A stretch of DNA of 12,744 nt, from NCBI RefSeq assembly GCF_934636505.1, contig NZ_CAKUAL010000057.1, positions 1-12,744 on the forward strand. Reading direction: 5' to 3'. The position numbers and the translations under genes are program-made. The notes below the pieces were generated by a model that worked only from the letters and a program-made list of their open reading frames with translations, ran no database searches and was not told where the DNA came from. This DNA comes from an uncultured Ellagibacter sp. (GTDB lineage Bacteria; Actinomycetota; Coriobacteriia; Coriobacteriales; Eggerthellaceae). Below, one piece after another: positions 7,682-12,744 of this stretch (positions are counted from its first letter, which is position 1; each line of letters opens with the position of its first letter).

Positions 7682-8917
7682 CTATAAAATCCCACCAAGT
7701 TTCTCGATTAACGCATCGACGTCTGCCCTGCTGCACACGAGCGGCGGCAGGAAGCGCAGCGTGTGCGCGCCCGTCGCGTTGAGCAGAAGGCCTGCGGAAA
7801 GCCCATCATACACGACGTCGGGAGCGCCCTTGCTGTCCTCCGCGAGGTCGGCCGCCAGCATGAGACCCATGCCGCGCACCTCGGTGACCTGGGGAAGCGC
7901 GGAAAGCTGCTCGCGCAGGTACGCACCCACCTCGATCGCGTTCGCGGCGAGGTTCTCCTTTTGAATCTCGCTCAGCGTCGCCTCAGCCGCGGCAACCGCG
8001 AGGTTTGACCCGCCGAAGGTGGAGCCGTGATCGCCTGGCTTGAAGGCAGCCGCCACTTCCCCGCGCGCGGCGCACATGCCGCAGGGGAAACCCGACGCCA
8101 CGCCCTTCGCTATGGAGACGATATCGGGCACGACATCGTAGTTCTGGAAGCCGAAGGGCTTGCCGGTGCGGTAGATACCGCACTGCACCTCGTCGCAAAT
8201 CATGAGCGCGTGGCGCTCGGCCGTGAGGCGGCGCACCGCCTCCATGAACTCGGGGCTGCAAGGATGCACGCCGGACTCGCCCTGAATAGGCTCGAGCATG
8301 ACGGCGCAGATGGAGTCGCCTTGCGCCTCGAACAGCGCCTCGAGCGCCGCGATGTCGTTTTGCGGCGTGGGCGTGAACCCATCGGGCAGCGGCTGGAAGA
8401 GTTCCTGCTTGGCCGGCTGCGCGGTCGCGGCGAGCGTGGCGAGCGTGCGGCCGTGGAAGCTCTTCTTCACCGTGACGATCACGCGCGGAGCCGATTCCCC
8501 GTCGCCGCCTTCCGCCTCGATGCGGCGGCGCGCATAGGCGCGGGCGAGCTTGATGGCGCACTCGTTCGCCTCGGCGCCCGAGTTCGCGAAGAACGTCTGC
8601 CAAGGCGCCTGGTCAGCGGCGGGCACTTCTTCGTTCAGCGCATCGGAGAGCAACTTGCCCACCTGCCCGCGATGCTCGATGTAATAGTAGTTGCTCACGT
8701 GGATGAGCGTGGATGCCTGCTCGGTGATCGCGCGCACGACGGCGGGATGGCAATGCCCCAGGCTCACCGCGCCGATTCCCGCGATGAAGTCGAGGTATTC
8801 CTTGCCGGCATCGTCGCGAACGACCATGCCCTCGCCTTCCACCAGCTCGACCGGCTTGCGGCCGAACGTGTGCATGACGTAGGTTTCCTCCAGCTGCTGC
8901 TGTTCAGCAAGACTCAT
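7682..8917 (-). CDS. argD: Acetylornithine aminotransferase
   Basis: Pyridoxal-phosphate enzyme that transaminates N-acetylglutamate semialdehyde with glutamate to N-acetylornithine in the cytoplasm. It is a class III (subgroup II) aminotransferase of 411 residues, normal length. The phosphate-binding SGAEAN is at 113-118, FHGRT at 154-158, the cofactor-binding DEVQCG at 242-247 (D242), and the Schiff-base lysine is K271 in SIAKGVASGFP. The later motif reads HGSTFGGSNLAVAA where many family members have GGNPLA; this is a mild variation at a conserved spot, not loss of function. The ATG at 8917 has AAGGAG 5 bases upstream. It follows argB after 42 bp with a small terminator-like hairpin in the gap. 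The class also includes ornithine and succinylornithine aminotransferases, but the operon position decides for argD. Confidence 0.96.
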   Translation of the reverse strand: MSLAEQQQLEETYVMHTFGRKPVELVEGEGMVVRDDAGKEYLDFIAGIGAVSLGHCHPAVVRAITEQASTLIHVSNYYYIEHRGQVGKLLSDALNEEVPAADQAPWQTFFANSGAEANECAIKLARAYARRRIEAEGGDGESAPRVIVTVKKSFHGRTLATLAATAQPAKQELFQPLPDGFTPTPQNDIAALEALFEAQGDSICAVMLEPIQGESGVHPCSPEFMEAVRRLTAERHALMICDEVQCGIYRTGKPFGFQNYDVVPDIVSIAKGVASGFPCGMCAARGEVAAAFKPGDHGSTFGGSNLAVAAAEATLSEIQKENLAANAIEVGAYLREQLSALPQVTEVRGMGLMLAADLAEDSKGAPDVVYDGLSAGLLLNATGAHTLRFLPPLVCSRADVDALIEKLGGIL

Positions 8918-8933
8918 TGTTTCTCCTTCTCAC

Positions 8934-8955
8934 AAAAGGCGGCGAAGCGACCGCC
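8934..8955 (-). terminator. Terminator-like mini-hairpin between argB and argD
   Basis: On the minus strand GGCGG (8951-8955) pairs with CCGCC (8938-8942), and two further inner pairs are possible with one bulged T. The stem is followed at once by TTTTGTG (8934-8937 are the four T). It begins 4 bp after the argB stop. The stem is short, so it probably terminates only part of the transcripts, if any; partial attenuation within the operon is inference. Confidence 0.35.
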
Positions 8956-8959
8956 CACG

Positions 8960-9904
8960 TTACACCAGTTTGCTCGCGAAGCTGCCCTCGCGCGTGGAGT
9001 CGAACGCCGCGTCCCCGTCGGGCGGGACGATCATGGTGCCGACGCCCTTGTCGGTGAGCATCTCGAGCAGAAGCGCATGCGGCGTGGTGCCGTTCAAGAT
9101 ATGCGCGCGGTGCACGCCCGCGTCAAGCGCGCGGATGCAGGATCGCAGCTTCGGAATCATGCCCGTCGAGACCTGCTTCTTGTCCACCATCTCGCTAACT
9201 TCGGCAAGTGAGATACGCGAGATGAGCGACGATTTGTCGTCGAAGTCGCGGTAAAGACCGTCGACGTCGGTCAAGAAGAACACCTTGTGCGCGCCAATGG
9301 CCGCGGCCACATGGCCCGCCACCACGTCAGCGTTCACGTTGAAAAAGCCGCTGCCCGGCTCTTCCCCGATGCCGACCGACGCGAGAACGGGAATGTAGTT
9401 CGCCGACACGAGGTCTTCGAGAAGCTGCGAATTGATGCGAACGACGCGCCCGACGCGCCCGAGCTGCTCGCTCGCCTGCTCGGCGATGATCGTGGCTCCG
9501 TCGGCACCCGACAGGCCCACCGCGACCCGGCCGTGCTCGTTCATCGCCTCGACGAGCTCCTGGTTCACCTGGCCAGCAAGCACCGAGCGCACCACTTTCA
9601 TGGCCTCGTCGGTGGTCACGCGCTGGCCGTCGATGAACTTCACGGGCATGTCGAAGCGCTTCATGGCCTCGGAGATAGCGAGCCCGCCGCCGTGCACGAT
9701 CACCGGGTTCACGCCGATGATCTTCAGGAGCACGATGTCGGCCATGACCTCGGCGCGCAGCTGCTCGTCGACCATGGCAGATCCGCCGTACTTGATGACG
9801 ATGGTCTTGCCGGTGATGTTCTTGATCCACGGCATCGCCTCGGCGAGCACTTCGCCCGTGATGGTGTCGACCCCGTTCGGTCTGCTGTCCTTATCGTAGT
9901 TCAT
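8960..9904 (-). CDS. argB: N-acetylglutamate kinase
   Basis: Phosphorylates N-acetylglutamate with ATP, the second and usually the feedback-controlled step of arginine synthesis; cytoplasmic amino-acid-kinase fold. The protein has 314 residues. VIKYGGSAM (36-44, K38 conserved) and VHGGG (70-74) form the nucleotide and substrate loops, and NVNADVVAGHVA plus FFLTDVDGLY mark the C-terminal half. After HGGG it reads LAIS where many homologues have PEI or PQI. About 30 residues precede the first strand and include an amphipathic-looking stretch before GKT; arginine-inhibited hexameric kinases carry such an N-terminal helix, so arginine sensitivity is plausible but inferred. A tail of about 20 residues follows the conserved GVGTMIV end. 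It starts 5 bp after argJ stops, so translational coupling is likely; a weak AGGA inside the end of argJ is the only ribosome-site candidate. Confidence 0.97.
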   Translation of the reverse strand: MNYDKDSRPNGVDTITGEVLAEAMPWIKNITGKTIVIKYGGSAMVDEQLRAEVMADIVLLKIIGVNPVIVHGGGLAISEAMKRFDMPVKFIDGQRVTTDEAMKVVRSVLAGQVNQELVEAMNEHGRVAVGLSGADGATIIAEQASEQLGRVGRVVRINSQLLEDLVSANYIPVLASVGIGEEPGSGFFNVNADVVAGHVAAAIGAHKVFFLTDVDGLYRDFDDKSSLISRISLAEVSEMVDKKQVSTGMIPKLRSCIRALDAGVHRAHILNGTTPHALLLEMLTDKGVGTMIVPPDGDAAFDSTREGSFASKLV

Positions 9905-9909
9905 GGCAA

Positions 9910-11172
9910 TTAGGTCCTGTAATCTCCGTTGATGGTTACGTAATCATGCGAGAAGTCGCATGTCCACATGGTGGTTTCGCACGTGCCGGCGCCGAGGTTC
10001 ACGTCGATCGCGATCTCCGGCGCCTCGAAACGTCGCAGCGCCTCGTCCTCGTCGAAGGCGACGGTGAGCCCGCCTCGGCAGACGGGCATGCCCATGATGT
10101 CGATGGACACGTCTTCCTGGCGAAATGCAGCGCCCGAGCGCCCCGCAGCTGCGGCGATGCGTCCCCAGTTCGCGTCGTGGCCATAGATGGCCGTCTTCAC
10201 GAGCGGCGAGTTCGCGATGGTGCGCGCTGCCGCGTCGGCGTCGGCGTCGGTAGCGGCGCCTGCAACGTGCACGGTGACGAGCCTCGTGGCGCCCTCGCCG
10301 TCGGCGGCCATCATGCGCGCGAGGTGCGTGCACACTTCCTTATAGGCGGCGGCGAGCGCATCGTAGGCGGGGGTCCCCGGCTCGATGGGCGCCGCACCCG
10401 GAGCCGCAGCCCCGCTCGCGAGCGTGACGCAGGTGTCGTTGGTCGAGGTGTCCGAGTCGACGGTGATCTTGTTGAAGCTCACGCCCACGGCGTCGCGCAG
10501 GATCTGCGAGAGATGCGCCGCGGCGATGGGAGCATCGGTCGTGACGATGGCAATCATGGTGGCCATGTTCGGCATGATCATGCCCGAGCCCTTCGACATG
10601 CCGCCAACGGTGAAGGTGACGCCATCAAAACCCAGGTCATCGCCTGAAAAGCTGACCGCGTACTCCTTCGGGTGCGTGTCGGTGGTCATGATGGCGCGCG
10701 CTGCGGAAGCCCCGCCTTCGCGACTTGCCTCGGCGAGCGCCTGGGGAACGCCCGTCTTGAAGGGATCGAGGGGAAGATGCTGCCCGATGACGCCGGTCGA
10801 CGCGACGAGCACCTCCTCTTCGGTGCAGCCCACGGCGTCGGCGGTGATGCGCGCCATCTCGCGGGCATGCTCAAGCCCGGGAACGCCTGTCGCGGCGTTC
10901 GCGATACCGGAGTTCACCACCACGGCGCGCGCAGTGCCGTAGCTCGGGGCGCCCGCACCGCCGTCGGAGAGGTGCTCTTTCGAGATGATGACGGGCGCGG
11001 AGCAGAAGATGTTTTTCGTGAACGTGCCCGCCGCCGCGCAAGGCTCGTCCGCGACGACGAGCGCGAGGTCTCGGCGCTTTGGTTCCTTACGGAAACCCGC
11101 ATGGATGCCGGCGGCCTTGAAGCCGAGAGCGCTCGTGACGCCCCCGCCCTCGATCTGGGTGAATGCTGTCAT
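9910..11172 (-). CDS. argJ: Bifunctional glutamate N-acetyltransferase / ornithine acetyltransferase
   Basis: Transfers the acetyl group from N-acetylornithine to glutamate, giving ornithine and recycling acetylglutamate; bifunctional forms also use acetyl-CoA for the first step. The 420-residue precursor should cut itself into alpha and beta chains: KGSGMIMPNMATM contains the conserved cleavage point between A204 and T205, T205 becoming the N-terminal nucleophile of the beta chain. IYGHDANWGRI and the typical C-terminal end DYVTINGDYRT are present. I start at the ATG at 11172, since GGAAGGA lies 6 bases upstream of it; the in-frame ATG at 11187 would put that site inside the gene and has none of its own. 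It lies 21 bp after argC and 5 bp before argB. No separate argA-type synthase is visible in this window; whether this protein is mono- or bifunctional cannot be read from sequence alone. Confidence 0.97.
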   Translation of the reverse strand: MTAFTQIEGGGVTSALGFKAAGIHAGFRKEPKRRDLALVVADEPCAAAGTFTKNIFCSAPVIISKEHLSDGGAGAPSYGTARAVVVNSGIANAATGVPGLEHAREMARITADAVGCTEEEVLVASTGVIGQHLPLDPFKTGVPQALAEASREGGASAARAIMTTDTHPKEYAVSFSGDDLGFDGVTFTVGGMSKGSGMIMPNMATMIAIVTTDAPIAAAHLSQILRDAVGVSFNKITVDSDTSTNDTCVTLASGAAAPGAAPIEPGTPAYDALAAAYKEVCTHLARMMAADGEGATRLVTVHVAGAATDADADAAARTIANSPLVKTAIYGHDANWGRIAAAAGRSGAAFRQEDVSIDIMGMPVCRGGLTVAFDEDEALRRFEAPEIAIDVNLGAGTCETTMWTCDFSHDYVTINGDYRT

Positions 11173-11193
11173 GTCGGTTCCTTCCATCGGGTT

Positions 11194-12264
11194 TTACACC
11201 CCCACGGCAAGTGAGGTGAGGCCTTCGGTCTGATCGAGGCCGAAAATGATGTTCGCGCACTGGACGGCCTGGCCAGCAGCGCCCTTCCCCAAGTTGTCGA
11301 TCGCACCGATCGCGATGATCGTGCGCGCCTCAGCGTGATAGGCGACGCCCACCTGCGCGCGCGCCGTTCCGGCGACCGATGCGGTCTTGGGAAGCGAGCC
11401 TGCGGGAAGCGCCTCGACGAGTGGGGATTGCGCGTAGAAGCGCTGCTGGATGGCGGCGAGCTCTTCGGGATCGGGAGCGGCGGCGCCCTTTGCGAGCGGC
11501 AGCTTCACCGTGGAGAGCAGGCCGCGGTTCATGGGGACGAGATGCGGCGTGAACACGAGCTTGCCAGGGGCGAGCCCTAAGATTTGCGAGATTTCCGGCG
11601 TGTGACGGTGCGTTCCCACCCCGTAGGCTTCGACGCTTTCGTTCGCGAAGCAGAAGTGCGTACGCTCGGTGGCTTTCTTGCCCGCGCCGGTGATGCCCGA
11701 GAGCGCGTCGACGATGACAGTGGCGCCCTCTTCGACGAGGCCTGAGCGCAAAAACGGCGCAGCGGCAAGCGAGGTCGCCGTAGGATAACAGCCCGCGCAG
11801 GCCACGAGCACGGCTTCCCCTGCCGCTCGGCTCGCTGCGGCGGAGGCGAGCTCGTCGCCTGTGAGCTCGGGCAGGCCGAAGGCGGCCTTCGCGAGAAGGT
11901 CGGTGGAGGTGTGCGCCACCTTGTACCACTTCTCGTAAGTTGCAGGATCTTTCAGACGGTAGTCGGCGGACAGGTCGATGACCGTGGTGCCCGCGGCGAT
12001 GAGATCGGGCGTCATCGCGAGGGACGCCGTGTGCGGAACGGCGAGAAAGGCCACATCAAGGTCGGCAAGCGCGTTCTTATCGTGCTTGGAGAAGACGAGG
12101 TTGCTCGCACCCGCGAACGCGGGGTACACCTCGGCGAGCGCGCGCCCGGCGAGCGCATCGGAGGTGATCGCACACAGCTCGAAGCTCGGGTGCCCCAACA
12201 AAAGGCGCGTGAGTTCCGCACCCGCGAAGCCAGCGGCCCCAACGATACCGGCTTTAATCTTCAT
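11194..12264 (-). CDS. argC: N-acetyl-gamma-glutamyl-phosphate reductase
   Basis: NADPH-dependent reduction of N-acetylglutamyl phosphate to the semialdehyde, the third step of arginine synthesis, in the cytoplasm. The protein has 356 residues. The dinucleotide-binding GIVGAAGFAGAEL is at 6-18, the active-site cysteine is C159 in AGCYPTATS, and THRHTPEISQ carries the conserved His of the type 1 family. The ATG at 12264 is family-typical (MKIKAGIVGA). Its Shine-Dalgarno AAGGA sits 9 bases upstream in the loop of a small TCGAT/ATCGA hairpin (12269-12283), which may modulate initiation. It is the first gene of the arginine series, with a 411-bp region before the divergent gene at 12676. Confidence 0.97.
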   Translation of the reverse strand: MKIKAGIVGAAGFAGAELTRLLLGHPSFELCAITSDALAGRALAEVYPAFAGASNLVFSKHDKNALADLDVAFLAVPHTASLAMTPDLIAAGTTVIDLSADYRLKDPATYEKWYKVAHTSTDLLAKAAFGLPELTGDELASAAASRAAGEAVLVACAGCYPTATSLAAAPFLRSGLVEEGATVIVDALSGITGAGKKATERTHFCFANESVEAYGVGTHRHTPEISQILGLAPGKLVFTPHLVPMNRGLLSTVKLPLAKGAAAPDPEELAAIQQRFYAQSPLVEALPAGSLPKTASVAGTARAQVGVAYHAEARTIIAIGAIDNLGKGAAGQAVQCANIIFGLDQTEGLTSLAVGV

Positions 12265-12365
12265 AATGTCGATTCCTTATCGAATTGGTTCCCGCGCCTG
12301 CGGATATGCGAACAGCGAGCCTGGCCGCCAGCGATGTTAGCTGCGGCGATGCACGCGATACGCAT
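12261..12365 (-). CDS. Possible 34-codon leader ORF overlapping the argC start (speculative)
   Basis: An ATG at 12365 opens a 34-codon frame on the minus strand whose TGA stop overlaps the argC ATG (ATGA). It contains five arginine codons, three of them consecutive (residues 22-24), after a hairpin-forming stretch at 12324-12347. This would fit translation-dependent control of an arginine gene. Against it, there is no Shine-Dalgarno before 12365, and arginine codons are common in chance frames of GC-rich DNA. I list it as a candidate only. Confidence 0.2.
   Translation of the reverse strand: MRIACIAAANIAGGQARCSHIRRRGNQFDKESTL
12324..12347 (-). repeat. Hairpin in the argC leader
   Basis: GCCGCCAGC (12324-12332) pairs with GCTGCGGC (12340-12347) over 8 bp with one bulged base and a 7-base loop. 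It would lie in the untranslated leader of argC if transcription starts near the candidate promoter. No T-run follows. Confidence 0.45.
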
Positions 12366-12384
12366 AGGGCGAAGCGCACGGACA

Positions 12385-12412
12385 ATAGTAATAAAAAGGG
12401 ATTCCCGCCCAA
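12385..12412 (-). promoter_or_regulatory. Weak candidate promoter for the arginine operon
   Basis: On the minus strand TACTAT (12385-12390) could be a -10, and TTGGGC (12407-12412) a -35 at 16-bp spacing, with a T-rich stretch and the palindrome GGGAATCCC in the spacer. A start near 12378 would give a leader of about 110 bases. Both boxes match the consensus only partly, and I see no clear ARG box around them. Confidence 0.3.
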
Positions 12413-12450
12413 AGAGGACGCGAAAAAGTTACAGAGAAGAAACGCGCGAA

Positions 12451-12478
12451 GCGGCACGGCACGAGGCTTTGCCGTCGC
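12451..12478. repeat. Bulged hairpin upstream of argC
   Basis: GCG plus ACGGCA (12451-12461, with two bulged bases) pairs with TGCCGTCGC (12470-12478), 9 bp in all with an 8-base loop. It lies upstream of the candidate argC promoter. Function unknown. Confidence 0.35.
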
Positions 12479-12625
12479 GCAAAGGACGTCGTCGGGACAT
12501 GACAGCAAAAGAAGCGGCGAGCGCCTTGCTATTCAGAATGCCCAAGTTCACGATTCGTCCTCGTTTTCGATACATGCCCAATTCTGTCACCGCAACGTGC
12601 TACGATGTGCGGCGAAATTATTTTA

Positions 12626-12647
12626 TACAAACCCGCTGGGGTTTGTA
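12626..12647 (+). promoter_or_regulatory. Perfect 9-bp-arm palindrome upstream of the divergent gene (operator or leader hairpin)
   Basis: TACAAACCC (12626-12634) and GGGTTTGTA (12639-12647) are exact complements around a 4-base centre. It ends 28 bp before the ATG at 12676 and is embedded in AT-rich sequence: TTTTATAC before it, CTTTTATAGG after it. A TACGAT at 12601-12606 could be a -10, which would place the palindrome in the transcript leader; if instead TTTATA (12622-12627) is the -10, it would overlap the start site like a repressor operator. I cannot decide between these. Confidence 0.55.
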
Positions 12648-12675
12648 CCACTTTTATAGGCCAAGGAGCCAAACA

Positions 12676-12744
12676 ATGAACGAACAGGCCAGTGACCAGG
12701 CAGCAGACGCGCAAAATTCCCCCGCGAACGGCATTGAGATGTAC
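12676..12744 (+). CDS. Start of an unidentified gene, truncated by the window edge
   Basis: Twenty-three codons are visible from an ATG preceded by AAGGAG at 8-base spacing, so the start is well supported. The peptide is MNEQASDQAADAQNSPANGI then EMY: a polar, Gln/Asp/Ala-rich N-terminus without a signal peptide or membrane segment, probably a disordered lead into a domain. That is too little to name a family. It is transcribed away from argC and has its own upstream palindrome. Confidence 0.7.
   Translation, partial: MNEQASDQAADAQNSPANGIEMY

Larger units (their letters stand above)
12265..12675. other. Intergenic region between argC and the divergent gene
   Basis: These 411 bp are lower in GC in parts than the flanking genes and carry regulatory-looking structure: hairpins at 12269-12283, 12324-12347 and 12451-12478, a candidate argC promoter at 12385-12412, two ATGCCCAA direct repeats at 12538-12545 and 12574-12581, and a 22-bp palindrome at 12626-12647. 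The longer frames through it on either strand lack ribosome sites and recognisable protein sequence. Confidence 0.6.

Noticed and set aside
8027..9211. Plus-strand open frame of 394 codons
   Set aside because: Antisense to argD and argB, no start signal or recognisable domain.
12254..12508. 84-codon minus-strand frame overlapping the argC start
   Set aside because: Starts at a rare codon without a ribosome site; no recognisable protein sequence.
12531..12539. ATTCAGAAT as an ARG box
   Set aside because: Only a 9-base palindrome; the usual 18-base ArgR pattern of AT-rich half-sites is not seen and it lies far from the candidate argC promoter.
12285..12659. 124-codon plus-strand frame in the argC/12676 spacer
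   Set aside because: No ribosome site, runs through hairpins and the palindrome, and the well-supported gene starts only at 12676.

Overview
The window is high-GC bacterial chromosome with tightly packed housekeeping genes. The arginine gene order (argC-argJ-argB-argD, then argG and argH), the repertoire of class A penicillin-binding proteins and the GC-rich codon use fit an actinobacterium, most plausibly of the Coriobacteriia (Eggerthella-like). That placement is inference; no rRNA or marker gene is present to settle it.

Layout. Positions 1-1353 (+) hold the 3' part of a penicillin-binding protein with an intact transpeptidase domain, a PASTA-like domain and a Gly/Pro-rich tail; its 5' end lies outside the window. 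A convergent gap follows, with a long hairpin at 1471-1509. On the minus strand come a small unrecognised lipoprotein (1599-2105) and a complete class A penicillin-binding protein (2168-4393), which is a paralogue of the first. A strong intrinsic terminator at 4525-4557 separates the cell-wall block from the arginine block.

The arginine genes are all on the minus strand and read from right to left: argC (12264-11194), argJ (11172-9910), argB (9904-8960), argD (8917-7682), argG (7610-6402), a spacer of about 400 bp rich in inverted repeats, then argH (6002-4602). argC-J-B-D-G have gaps of 5-71 bp and look like one transcription unit. argH may be read through or have its own promoter. Together they cover glutamate to N-acetylornithine, transacetylation by ArgJ to ornithine, and citrulline to arginine. 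Ornithine carbamoyltransferase (argF) and the repressor ArgR are not here.

At the right end a divergent gene starts at 12676 (+) and leaves the window after 23 codons. The argC/12676 intergenic region (about 410 bp) holds a weak candidate argC promoter, a small arginine-containing ORF whose stop overlaps the argC start, several hairpins and a 22-bp palindrome close to the divergent gene.

I see no evidence of a new biological system, mobile element, CRISPR array, tRNA or rRNA. The most interesting items are non-coding: the 26-bp inverted repeat upstream of argH, the possible argC leader peptide, and hairpins inside the arginine cluster.
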